Assembly (NCBI RefSeq): GCF_002250505.1
Contig: NZ_NJGY01000004.1
Coordinates: forward strand, 423,672-487,671
DNA from: Janthinobacterium sp. PC23-8
Lineage (GTDB): Bacteria > Pseudomonadota > Gammaproteobacteria > Burkholderiales > Burkholderiaceae_D
Reading direction: 5' to 3'
Length of the DNA: 64,000 nucleotides
The translations under genes were made by a program, and so were the position numbers. Shown piece by piece: positions 8,277 to 16,250 of this stretch (position 1 is its first letter; every line of letters starts with the position of its first letter). Under the pieces are notes generated by a model that was not told the origin of the DNA, searched no databases, and was given only the letters and a program-made list of their open reading frames with translations.

Positions 8277-10427
8277 ATGTCACGTCATCTTCCCTGTTCA
8301 TTGCGGCCGTGCTCACTGGCCATTACCCTCGCCTGCCTGGGCCTGTCTCCGGGGGCGCAGGCGCAGCAGGGCGGCTCGGCCGACGATGCGGGTCCGGTGC
8401 TCGAAACAATACAGGTCAGCAGCAACCTGCTCGGCACCAGCATGGCGGCCAGCACCAAAAATTTCGCCGGCGCGCGCAGCGTGGTGCAAAAGGAAGAGAT
8501 TGAAAATTCAGGCGCGTCCAGCGTCAGCGATGTGATGCGCCGCATCCCGGGCGTGCAGATCAGCGACAACTCGAGCAGCGCCGGCAGCGCCGTGTCGCTC
8601 AATATCGGCGTACGCGGCCTGCCCGGACGCTTCTCGCCGCGCAGCACGGTCTTGCTCGACGGCATACCGATGTCGGTGGCGCCTTACGGCCAGCCACAGC
8701 TGTCGTTCGCTCCTGTCAGCCTGGCCAATGTGGAAACGGTGGACGTGGTGCGCGGCGGCGGCGCGGTGCGCTTCGGCCCGCAAAACGTGGGCGGCATCAT
8801 CAACTTCAAGACGCGCCGCATTCCCGGCACGGCCAGCATCACCGGCGACGCCAGCGTGCGCCAAAACAGCTACAGCGAAGGCGGCCACAATACCCAATAC
8901 AGCGTGTTTGCCGGCAGCCAGCAGGACAGCGGTCTGGGCCTGGCACTGCTGTATTCAGGCATGACCGGCAGCGACTGGCGCGTGGCCAGCGATGAAAAAC
9001 TGAACGACTTTGCGCTCAAGTTCCGCTACGACCTGAGCCCGACGGCCGAGGTCTACGGCAAGCTGTCGTATTACGACGTCACCTCGCGCACACCGGGCGG
9101 CCTGACGCAGGCGCAATACCGCCTGGACCCGTTCCAGAATACGCGCCGCCTGGATTTCTGGAACGGCGAGCGCAAGGCGTTTGACATCGGTTATTTGAAC
9201 AGTATCTCCGCCACCGAGGAACTGGAAGTGCGCGCCTACTACAACGACAGCTCGCGCCAGAGCACCCTGATCAATGCAGCCGGTACCGGCCTGGGCCACC
9301 AGCCGCGCAACTACGAAACGGCCGCGTTCGAGCCACGCTACACACAGCGCTTCAGGACGGGCGCCGTCACGCAGGACGTCACGGTGGGTTACCGCTACCT
9401 GCGCGAGCGCGCCGACGAGACGATTTACAACGTGGTGGTCGCCACCGGCGTGCAACAGGCGCCGACGCGCTTTGCCGACAACAGCACCGACGCGCAAGCG
9501 ATCTATATCGACAACAAGATCGCGCTCAACGCCTGGCGCCTCACGCCGGGCGTGCGCTACGAACATATCAGGACGCAGCGCATCAATCATTTGCCGCAGG
9601 AAGAGCAGATCGAACTGCTCAACAACCAGGCCCTGCCCTCGCTGAACGTGGCCTATTTGCTGAACAACAACGTGACCGTATTCGCCAACTACAACAGTTC
9701 GTTTGGCGCCGTGCAGAACATCCAGCTCAATGCGCAATCGGCGAAGAACCCGCTGCAGCCGGAACTGGCGAAAACCATGGAACTGGGCGGGCGCTGGAAG
9801 AGTGCCAGCCTGGCGGCAGAAGCCACCCTGTTCAACATCAAGTTCGACAACCAGATCCAGTCGGTGGGCAGCGGCCTCAACACTACCTTCTTCAACCGTG
9901 GCGCAACGCACCACCGGGGCCTGGAAACGGCGCTCGACTACCGCTTCGACGAGTCCGGCCCCTGGCGTGGCCTGAACGCCTACGCCACTTATACCTATAC
10001 CAGGGCAACCCTGAAGGAAGGCGCCAACGCCGGCAATGACGTGCCGTATTACTCGCGCAATACCGACACGGTCGGCCTGCATTATCAGCGTGGCGGCGAG
10101 CGCGGCGGCCAGCGCGGCGGCCAGCGCGGCGGCGAGCGCGGCGGCTGGAGCTTTGATTTGTCGAGCACACATCAGACGCGGCAGTTTGCCGACGATGCCA
10201 ACACGGTGCTGGAAAACGGCGCCGGCGACCTGGGGCTGATACCCGGCTACCGCACCTGGAATATGCAAGTCAAATGGCAGGTGCCGGGCCAGCCTGGCCT
10301 GGAACTGCTGGCGGGCGCAAACAACCTGGCCGACAAGCGTTACTTCACGCGCACCTCGGATGGCAACCTGGGCAAGATGGTCGGCGCGCCGCGCATGGTC
10401 TATCTGCAGGGGCGCCTGGCATTTTAA
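8277..10427 (+). CDS. TonB-dependent receptor, FecA-like (ferric siderophore/citrate type)
   Basis: A 716-residue outer-membrane receptor. It has a signal peptide ending AQAQ near residue 30, a TonB-box-like stretch (LETIQVSS), a plug domain at about 55-165 (LNIGVRGLPGRFSPRSTVLLDGIPM, GGGAVRFGPQNVGGIINFKTR), and a 22-strand-type barrel ending in the terminal phenylalanine of outer-membrane proteins. The plug motifs and length resemble Fe(III)-dicitrate/siderophore receptors. A Fur box lies 31 bases upstream, which supports an iron role. No sigma/anti-sigma pair and no N-terminal signalling domain are present. Residues 605-623 are an Arg-Gly-Gly-Glu/Gln tandem repeat encoded by 12-base units. 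The exact ligand cannot be told from sequence. Confidence 0.88.
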   Translation: MSRHLPCSLRPCSLAITLACLGLSPGAQAQQGGSADDAGPVLETIQVSSNLLGTSMAASTKNFAGARSVVQKEEIENSGASSVSDVMRRIPGVQISDNSSSAGSAVSLNIGVRGLPGRFSPRSTVLLDGIPMSVAPYGQPQLSFAPVSLANVETVDVVRGGGAVRFGPQNVGGIINFKTRRIPGTASITGDASVRQNSYSEGGHNTQYSVFAGSQQDSGLGLALLYSGMTGSDWRVASDEKLNDFALKFRYDLSPTAEVYGKLSYYDVTSRTPGGLTQAQYRLDPFQNTRRLDFWNGERKAFDIGYLNSISATEELEVRAYYNDSSRQSTLINAAGTGLGHQPRNYETAAFEPRYTQRFRTGAVTQDVTVGYRYLRERADETIYNVVVATGVQQAPTRFADNSTDAQAIYIDNKIALNAWRLTPGVRYEHIRTQRINHLPQEEQIELLNNQALPSLNVAYLLNNNVTVFANYNSSFGAVQNIQLNAQSAKNPLQPELAKTMELGGRWKSASLAAEATLFNIKFDNQIQSVGSGLNTTFFNRGATHHRGLETALDYRFDESGPWRGLNAYATYTYTRATLKEGANAGNDVPYYSRNTDTVGLHYQRGGERGGQRGGQRGGERGGWSFDLSSTHQTRQFADDANTVLENGAGDLGLIPGYRTWNMQVKWQVPGQPGLELLAGANNLADKRYFTRTSDGNLGKMVGAPRMVYLQGRLAF
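10089..10145 (+). repeat. in-frame 12-bp tandem repeat in receptor gene
   Basis: Four full units of CGYGGCGGCSAG (10089-10136) and a partial fifth (10137-10145) encode RGGE-RGGQ-RGGQ-RGGE-RGG in the FecA-like receptor. The unit length is a multiple of three, so gain or loss of units keeps the frame. The position, between predicted late barrel strands, suggests a surface or periplasmic loop. Confidence 0.85.
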
Positions 10428-10587
10428 TGATTTCCAAATGGCAATAATTTGTTGTTGAAAGTATACTATACATTTCAAATTTGAAAATAAATTGTCCGGC
10501 TAATTGCTTGTCCGCACAGTTTTAATGCTACTATTTGCATATCAATCAGGAAATAAGATTATTCTTAACATAACAAATGGAACGCCC

Positions 10588-11250
10588 ATGAAATTGCCAG
10601 CCACCCTGTTGAACCTCGCCGCCATGACAACCCTGCTGTCGGCCGGCGCCGCCAGCGCCGCAACCGAGTTGGTGGTCAACGGCAGCTTTGAAAGCAACCC
10701 GATCAACTCGGGTGTGGAACAGGTCAGCAGCGTCACGGGCTGGACCTCGTCGATCAGCGGCAATTCGGCATTCGAGATCCAGAAAGGCACCACCCAGGGC
10801 GGCAACGGCGGCTTCATGCCGGCGGCGGCCAACGGCGTGCAATACCTGGAATTGAATACCGACCGCCTGACCTCGATTTCGCAAACCCTCAACACCACCG
10901 CCGGCGGCACTTACCAGCTGTCGTTCGCCTACTCGGGCCGCCCCGATACGGCGGGCAATGCCAGCAGCCTGATGAATGTGTACTGGGGCAACACACTGCT
11001 GACCGCCAGCCCCCTGGTCGGCACCACCACGCCAACCTGGCAGAGCTTCAGCCAGACCGTCAGCGCCGTGGGCGGCTCCACCGTGCTGCGCTTTGAATCG
11101 GTCGGCCCGGCCTCGGCGCCCAGCTACGGCTCCTACCTGGACAATGTCTCGGTGACCTCGGCGGTGCCGGAACCGCAAACCTGGGCCATGATGCTGCTGG
11201 GCCTGGGTTTGATGGGTTTTATCACCGCACGCCGCAAACACCAGGCATAA
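10588..11250 (+). CDS. PEP-CTERM exported protein, carbohydrate-binding-like fold
   Basis: A 220-residue exported protein. It has a signal peptide ending about residue 25 (AGAASA-AT). A central beta-rich domain opens with ELVVNGSFESN and closes with YGSYLDNVSV, the pattern of DUF642/galactose-binding-like 'choice of anchor' proteins. The C-terminal PEP-CTERM signal VPEPQTWAMMLLGLGLMGFI is followed by ARRK. The latter predicts processing by an exosortase encoded elsewhere, with surface or biofilm-matrix location. The ATG at 10588 is chosen as the start of the signal peptide; the upstream frame runs through an AT-rich promoter region. A terminator follows at 11272. The substrate is unknown. Confidence 0.8.
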   Translation: MKLPATLLNLAAMTTLLSAGAASAATELVVNGSFESNPINSGVEQVSSVTGWTSSISGNSAFEIQKGTTQGGNGGFMPAAANGVQYLELNTDRLTSISQTLNTTAGGTYQLSFAYSGRPDTAGNASSLMNVYWGNTLLTASPLVGTTTPTWQSFSQTVSAVGGSTVLRFESVGPASAPSYGSYLDNVSVTSAVPEPQTWAMMLLGLGLMGFITARRKHQA

Positions 11251-11271
11251 GCGCTCAACGCTGACTGACCG

Positions 11272-11303
11272 GCCACCCCGCAGCAATGCCGGGTGGCTTT
11301 TTT
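11272..11303 (+). terminator. rho-independent terminator after PEP-CTERM gene
   Basis: The seven-base stem GCCACCC (11272-11278) with GGGTGGC (11291-11297) is followed by six T, 22 bases after the stop codon. Confidence 0.85.
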
Positions 11304-11478
11304 CATGGGAACGCGCTCATAAAGTCCGTCCCCGCTGCCCAATAGAATTAGATTGAGGCTACAATACTTTACCTATATAAAACAATGCCAAGTGCGCATT
11401 GCTCCGCCAAGGCAGCCCTGCGCCTTGATCACTACTATGTATGACAGAACAGGATGGCGCTTGCCATCAGTACCGACC

Positions 11479-11928
11479 ATGGCTGAAGAAAAACCGATTC
11501 ATGAAACGAGTTCCTACGGCAAGGACACCCCTGTGGGCCGTCCCGATATCGATGGCCGCGCCGGCGTCTTCGTGCCGACGGAAGAGTTTGACATCAATAA
11601 CAGCACCACCTTCCGCAAGGGGGCCGGCATCGTCGGCTTCGGCAATCATGACGGCACGCTGACGGTGTATTACGAATCGAACCGTTTCGATGAAAGCAGC
11701 CTGCACAAGTGGGAAAACAAGGCGCGCAAGGCGTATGACCGCATGGTGATGAGTGCGCCGACGGTGTCGAAGGCCAAGTTCGATGCGCGCTTCCTGGAGC
11801 AGGTGGGCACCATTGACGGCATGGGCATCAACCTGAAACACCCGGAGCGGCTGACGCACTGGCTGGCCGTGTCGAACTTGTCCGACACGGCGCCCGAAGA
11901 GCCGGTGGTGCGCTGGAAAAATCGCTGA
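11479..11928 (+). CDS. hypothetical protein, soluble
   Basis: I do not recognise this 149-residue protein. It has no signal peptide or membrane segment and mixes charged and polar residues (GRAGVFVPTEEFDINNSTTFRKG, YYESNRFDESSLHKWENKARKAYDRM), so it is probably a small cytoplasmic protein. Base composition is like its neighbours. The frame is open upstream to 11353 and two other ATGs are possible (11353, 11437). The one at 11479 is preferred because the residues after it look like folded protein while those before it look like translated leader, but no Shine-Dalgarno decides it. Reality of the gene rests on frame length and composition. Confidence 0.55.
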   Translation: MAEEKPIHETSSYGKDTPVGRPDIDGRAGVFVPTEEFDINNSTTFRKGAGIVGFGNHDGTLTVYYESNRFDESSLHKWENKARKAYDRMVMSAPTVSKAKFDARFLEQVGTIDGMGINLKHPERLTHWLAVSNLSDTAPEEPVVRWKNR

Positions 11929-12081
11929 AACGGGCTGTCAGCAAGCTATAGATGGGTTCGCAAGCATTTGTCCTACAGGGTGACGGACATTCATCTGATT
12001 CCTGTAGGAACTATAGCTGCCTATGATGGAGTCATGCCGTTAGCGCGGATGCGCTCAACCTGCCACCATCTGGAGTCCATC

Positions 12082-12198
12082 ATGTCCCGCTTTATCCCCA
12101 TCAGCTTTGGTGCCTTCCAAATCAGTCTGGCTGGCGCGGCAATATATCTCCTGTGTTCGGCAGACGTGTTGCACCAAACCGCCATCTACTTCCATTAA
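12082..12198 (+). CDS. possible 38-residue membrane peptide
   Basis: A short frame beginning MSRFIPISFGAFQISLAGAA with one hydrophobic segment (about residues 8-25) and a histidine-containing tail. GGAG stands seven bases before the ATG, a good ribosome-binding site, which is why it is listed. The longer frame from 11968 has no such support. No family is recognised. It lies directly upstream of, and converges on, a lipoprotein gene. It may be a chance frame. Confidence 0.35.
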   Translation: MSRFIPISFGAFQISLAGAAIYLLCSADVLHQTAIYFH

Positions 12199-12222
12199 CT
12201 GGCCGGGACCAGCCCGGGCAGC

Positions 12223-12618
12223 TTACCAGCGGCGGCCGCCATGATAGCGGCCGTAGCCACCCCATCCGCCACGCGGACCACGGTAGCCCGAGCGCCCGAA
12301 GCCAAACATGAAATCGAGTCCGATCGACACGGGCGGGTTGTAATAATACGGCTGCGGCGCATACACGGGCGCCGGCACATACACCGGTTGCTGCACATAC
12401 ACCGGCTGCTGCTGCACATACACCGGCTCACTCGTATATTCCACCTGCGGCTCGCTGACCACGCGCGAGGTATGCACCGGCTCGGCCGAGACCGTATGCC
12501 ATTCATAGGGATTGTAGGCCGCCTGCGGCGCACGCGTGCCATAGTAGGCCGGGCCGGGCGGCGCCACGGCGCAGCCACCGAGGGCGGCCATCGACATTAC
12601 TACCAATAAGGTTTTCAT
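12223..12618 (-). CDS. small lipoprotein with PVYVQQ repeats
   Basis: A 131-residue predicted lipoprotein. The signal peptide MKTLLVVMSMAALGGC carries the lipobox LGGC, with Cys16 the lipidated residue. Downstream is a proline/tyrosine/valine-rich repetitive segment (PVYVQQQPVYVQQPVYVPAPVYAPQ, quoted in parts: PVYVQQ, PVYVPA, PVYAPQ) around residues 65-92, and a glycine/arginine/tyrosine-rich tail ending GGRRW. AGGAG lies six bases before the ATG at 12618. Proteins of this build are common, uncharacterised envelope proteins. Its neighbour at 12763 is another lipoprotein on the same strand but with its own likely promoter. Confidence 0.75.
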   Translation of the reverse strand: MKTLLVVMSMAALGGCAVAPPGPAYYGTRAPQAAYNPYEWHTVSAEPVHTSRVVSEPQVEYTSEPVYVQQQPVYVQQPVYVPAPVYAPQPYYYNPPVSIGLDFMFGFGRSGYRGPRGGWGGYGRYHGGRRW

Positions 12619-12762
12619 CAGACACTCCTTTTGCAAGCTGGTAGTGTAAGAAATAAAACGACCATCGACTGCGGATTTACCGAATGTTACACCCCGAAGC
12701 AGAGCGCAACATGAAACGTGGCGCGCCCGCCACAAGCGGCGATGGTGGCCACGGAAATATCC

Positions 12763-13332
12763 TTAAATAAAGGGGATGTCGCACTGGTCGATCGCCTTGC
12801 CGGCGGCGTCAAGGCGCTGCGCGCACACCTGGTAGCGCACGCCGAAATCGAGTTCCATCTGCTCCACCTTGCCATACTTCAAGCCGATGGTGTGCTGTAG
12901 CTGCTGCGTGCCGGCCAGCGCCGCCACGTCCTGCGGGATCGCCATCGCGGTCTGCACTTCGCTCTGGCGCACTTCCTGGCGCCGCGCCACGTCAATCGCC
13001 AGCGCGAAGGTCATGTTGACGCCACCGTCGGCATAGGTGAACGACGGCGCGCTGCGCTGGGCCCGCATGACGCCCCAGGCGCACTGCTTCTGCTGCGCAT
13101 CGCAGCGTTTCAACTGTGCCAAGGGATAATATTCGGCGGCCACCTTGCCATGCTTGATGGGCCAGCTGGTACGCACGCCATCGCGCTTGCCACTCATCGG
13201 ATTGACCCAAGTCAAGCTATTGACCAGCGACACCGTCTGCCCCGCGTCGAGTCCCGGCGCGGTGCTGAAACCGGCGCAAGCCGACAGGGAAAGAACGGTG
13301 GCGGCGAGAGTTAGTTTCAAGATGGAATGCAT
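12763..13332 (-). CDS. predicted lipoprotein, function unknown
   Basis: A 189-residue protein with signal peptide MHSILKLTLAATVLSLSAC; the lipobox LSAC places the lipidated cysteine at residue 19. The mature part is soluble with four further cysteines (KRCDAQQKQCAW, YQVCAQR, DQCD), suggesting disulfides in the periplasm. I do not recognise the family. The start at 13332 is preferred over the longer frame because it begins the lipoprotein signal and has AGAGG upstream. The region between it and the AT-rich gene at 13972 marks the composition boundary. Confidence 0.7.
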   Translation of the reverse strand: MHSILKLTLAATVLSLSACAGFSTAPGLDAGQTVSLVNSLTWVNPMSGKRDGVRTSWPIKHGKVAAEYYPLAQLKRCDAQQKQCAWGVMRAQRSAPSFTYADGGVNMTFALAIDVARRQEVRQSEVQTAMAIPQDVAALAGTQQLQHTIGLKYGKVEQMELDFGVRYQVCAQRLDAAGKAIDQCDIPFI

Positions 13333-13971
13333 AATGGCCTCTAGGCATGGAAAAACACGGCGGTATAGTGCCGAGCGTAACAGATACGGTACCCGAAAGC
13401 ATGTCGTTCTTGACGAAAAGGTGCTATCAGCACAATCTTGGTGATTATGCTTTCGATGACTTGCCTTAACAGCCCCATCTTCCGACAGCATATCGCCAAC
13501 GCGTGGCGCTCTGTGACCTCGCCGACTCGCATTCCAGCCAACTGCTTAATCAACAACATTGCGCAGCTTATAGAATATATCAATAATTCATGACTTGAAT
13601 GACCAGAAATATTAAAATAAATTTATTTATTAAAATACACCAAGGACAATCGATGAATTTTTCATTGGCATAACGAGACTGGTTTGGCAGTTCCAGCAAG
13701 AATTCTCTCATAGCCATAAAAACTATTGAAAAAAAATAAAAATAGCAGGATAATAAATTACTAAAAATAGCTTATCACAGAAAAATTATTACTTTTTTAT
13801 TTTTTATAAATATACATTTTTTTTAAAATAGGCTAGGCAACATAGCTGACCGAGGCTCTGTGTTTAAATAAAGACTACGGGTGGCGCTCACATTTATTTC
13901 AACCAAATACGCCGCAGCTATATTTATTTTTAACAGAATAAATTCAACCAAAATTATTAAGATTCCGATAA
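13333..13971. other. AT-rich intergenic region
   Basis: About 640 bases without a supported gene. From about 13,560 onward the composition falls sharply to AT-rich with poly-A/T runs, unlike the surrounding GC-rich genome. No mobility gene, terminal repeat or tRNA fragment is recognised. It holds the presumed promoter of the gene at 13972. Confidence 0.5.
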
Positions 13972-15153
13972 ATGATGCTTAAAGTAAATAAGAAAAATAG
14001 CGATAAATTAATTCTTGAAAGAAAATACAAATTTATTAATTGGGGGATTCATGTCGAAAAAGTGGAAAAATATTTTCAACTTGTCATTATAGAAGCAAAA
14101 AATAAAGGTTATACAGAGAATTTTTATATCTCGCGAAACGACGAAGAAAGACAGATTCAAATTTTTTCGGGACGACGCCCAATGGAATTTAAACAAACCA
14201 ACTACAATGCTTCGAATGACGCAAAAAAGCGGGAACTCTCTTATGAAAATGGTGCTGCAATTGTAATTTCTCAAACGGAACTTGGGGAAGTTGCAGTAAT
14301 TCTTTACCCATACTCGTCCGAGAAAAGAAATAGAGTTCAGCAATATATTATTTGGAAAGTATTTTCAGATCCAACACACATAACTGATTCAGTATTAAAA
14401 TCCGCCGTACGTGATTTTTTTCGCTACGTGCATGTATCTAGCGCATTTTTATCTGAAAGCTTTGTTGATAAGTCGAGAATTAGATACCTGGAATTTATAA
14501 GTAAACGCTATTCTGCAGATAACGGCATGGCAAAAATTTTGTTCGCCCATTGGATTTGGATATTTATTGGATCAATTGGATCCATTGCAAGCATTTATGG
14601 TATATGGCCAAATTCACCAAAACCTGATTCTTTCGTTCCAATCCCAGAGAGCAACAATCTGGAGCGTGCAATTTTAATGGCAAAAATGGAAGGTGTTGCA
14701 TTCAAAACGCCAAGCGCTCTAGATGTAGTAGCAAAATTTTATGTTTCACCTACTATAAATTTCCCACTTAACAAGGATTCAAGCGTTTTTGCATTAGTAT
14801 CAGTCAGCCCTTTCAGACCATCAGATTCCGATTTTACATTTGATGCCGGCGATTGTCGATTTTTGGGAAATGTAACAAATTTTGACCCCGCGTCGAATAA
14901 AGCTTATTTTTCCATTCAAACAATTTCCTGCACTGACAACTCAAAAAATGCATTTTCATTAAATAACACATACGCCCAGGATGATTTTACCGGGTTTCTG
15001 GCAAACTTAAAATATCCCACTGAATCCAACCTGCAAGTAGTTAAAGAACAAGACGGAAGTTATTCAGTCCCCGTGTTTTCTAACGCGTTGATAAAATTCT
15101 CCAATCCGATCAAGATGATAAAATACGTTGGGCAAGTTAATGAAAGATTTTAA
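13972..15153 (+). CDS. AT-rich single-pass membrane protein of unknown family
   Basis: A 393-residue protein I do not recognise. Residues 1-185 are charged and soluble, with an aromatic-rich stretch near 145-180 (RDFFRYVHVSSAFL). One hydrophobic segment at about 188-211 (ILFAHWIWIFIGSIGSIASI) follows, and then a 180-residue domain with two cysteines (GDCRF, ISCTDN) that would lie outside the membrane if the N-terminus is cytoplasmic. Codon use is AT-rich and very unlike neighbours, which indicates horizontal acquisition. No Shine-Dalgarno is clear; ATG at 13972 or 13975 are both possible. Cargo of a small genomic island, perhaps defence or signalling, is possible but unsupported. No partner gene is adjacent. 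Confidence 0.7.
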   Translation: MMLKVNKKNSDKLILERKYKFINWGIHVEKVEKYFQLVIIEAKNKGYTENFYISRNDEERQIQIFSGRRPMEFKQTNYNASNDAKKRELSYENGAAIVISQTELGEVAVILYPYSSEKRNRVQQYIIWKVFSDPTHITDSVLKSAVRDFFRYVHVSSAFLSESFVDKSRIRYLEFISKRYSADNGMAKILFAHWIWIFIGSIGSIASIYGIWPNSPKPDSFVPIPESNNLERAILMAKMEGVAFKTPSALDVVAKFYVSPTINFPLNKDSSVFALVSVSPFRPSDSDFTFDAGDCRFLGNVTNFDPASNKAYFSIQTISCTDNSKNAFSLNNTYAQDDFTGFLANLKYPTESNLQVVKEQDGSYSVPVFSNALIKFSNPIKMIKYVGQVNERF

Positions 15154-15345
15154 AGGTGGATAATATCGTCTCTTGGCGCGGTATAACTACATTCGAAGTA
15201 TTTGAATCGCAGATCTGAATTCAGACTACTGTCAGCTTATCTCCGAAAACAATCAGTCCTTGATCGCGATCCTGCGCCACCTTTTTACACTCGATATCGC
15301 CCTTGTACTGGCAGGACGGGCATATTGGCTGTCAATCACTGTTGG

Positions 15346-15382
15346 CAAAAACGGGCGGTATCGCCATCGCGATACCGCCCGT
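15346..15382 (-). terminator. strong terminator after TonB-like pair
   Basis: A 14-base perfect inverted repeat, ACGGGCGGTATCGC (15351-15364) and its complement (15369-15382), with a four-base loop. Read on the minus strand it is followed by five T, 50 bases after the stop codon of the 15,432 gene. Confidence 0.85.
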
Positions 15383-15431
15383 CAGGGGTAACCAACATCG
15401 TGACGGCCAGGGCACGCCTGGCCGGCGGCGA

Positions 15432-15779
15432 TCAGTCCAGCTTCCAGGCGTAGTCGACCTTGGTCCAGGTCTGCGCCGGGCTGCCGTCCTTGGTGCCCGG
15501 TTTGAACTTGCATGCCGACAAAGCCTTGATGGCGGCCTTGTCGAGGTTCTTGAAGCCGCTGCTTTTCTCGATCTTCGAATCGGCAACCGTACCGTCGGCA
15601 TTGACCAGGAAGGACATCGAGACCGTACCTTGCTCCTCGTTCATCAGCGATGCTTTCGGATAATCGGCCTTGCAGGTCTTGGCATCGAAGGATGCGGAAA
15701 CCTCTGCCGCAAAGCTAGCGGACGAGACAGAAAACAGCAATGCTGCTGCAACACCCAGATGACGCATACTTTTAGACAT
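15432..15779 (-). CDS. periplasmic TonB C-terminal-domain protein (copy 2)
   Basis: A 115-residue exported protein. After a signal peptide ending near residue 25 (SFAAEVSA) almost the whole mature part is a TonB_C-like domain (YPKASLMNEEQGTVSMSFLV, DKAAIKALSACKFKPG). It lacks the N-terminal membrane anchor and proline-rich spacer of true TonB, so it is unlikely to transmit energy by itself. Two cysteines (KTCKADYP, ALSACKF) probably form a disulfide. GGGGAAG lies before the ATG at 15779, which decides that start over one seven codons upstream. It is nearly identical in layout to the gene 30 bases upstream and probably co-transcribed. Confidence 0.75.
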   Translation of the reverse strand: MSKSMRHLGVAAALLFSVSSASFAAEVSASFDAKTCKADYPKASLMNEEQGTVSMSFLVNADGTVADSKIEKSSGFKNLDKAAIKALSACKFKPGTKDGSPAQTWTKVDYAWKLD

Positions 15780-15809
15780 GTGCTTCCCCATAAAGATCAA
15801 ACAGAGTGA

Positions 15810-16145
15810 TTACAGCTTCCAGGAATAGTCGACCTTGGTCCAGGTCTGGGCCACGCTGCCATCCTTGGTGCCCGGCTTGAATTTGCAGGCAGTGATGGCC
15901 TTGATGGCGGCCTTGTCCAGGTTGCGAAAGCCGCTGCTTTTGTCGACTTTCGAATCGACGACCTTGCCGTCGGCCGACACCAGGAACGACATCGTCACCT
16001 CGCCCTGCTCTTCATTGACCAGCGACGCTTTCGGATATTCCGCCTTGCAGTTCTTTGCATCGAAAGTCGCTGGCACTTCGCTGGCCAGGACAGTGGCGCT
16101 CACGCCGGAGAGGAGTACTGCTGCGATAACATTACGCTTATTCAT
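15810..16145 (-). CDS. periplasmic TonB C-terminal-domain protein (copy 1)
   Basis: A 111-residue paralog of the next gene in the same operon. The signal peptide ends near residue 22 (TVLASEV), followed by a TonB_C-like domain with the same two cysteines (KNCKAEYP, AITACKF) and near-identical C-terminus (KPGTKDGSVAQTWTKVDYSWKL in the family sense, ending YSWKL). The strong similarity shows a recent tandem duplication. Proteins with a free TonB-C domain may bind TonB boxes of receptors or have drifted to another binding role; no experimental basis is known to me. Confidence 0.75.
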   Translation of the reverse strand: MNKRNVIAAVLLSGVSATVLASEVPATFDAKNCKAEYPKASLVNEEQGEVTMSFLVSADGKVVDSKVDKSSGFRNLDKAAIKAITACKFKPGTKDGSVAQTWTKVDYSWKL

Positions 16146-16180
16146 AATTACACTTTTTCAACAACGTTAAACAACATCGT

Positions 16181-16210
16181 AAAACCGGCTGCGCGACTGG
16201 CCGCGCAGCC
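16181..16210 (-). terminator. possible terminator after chemotaxis receptor
   Basis: GGCTGCGC (16187-16194) and GCGCAGCC (16203-16210) form an eight-base stem. On the minus strand it is followed by GG and four T, a weak T tract. It lies between the chemotaxis receptor stop and the TonB-like pair. Confidence 0.5.
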
Positions 16211-16250
16211 CGGCACTCTACTGCCACCATGGCACTACTACCGCTGCAAC

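Noticed and set aside
10089..10145. CRISPR-like repeat
   Set aside because: Units are 12 bases, contiguous and in frame in a receptor gene, with no spacers. No CRISPR array or cas gene was seen in the window.
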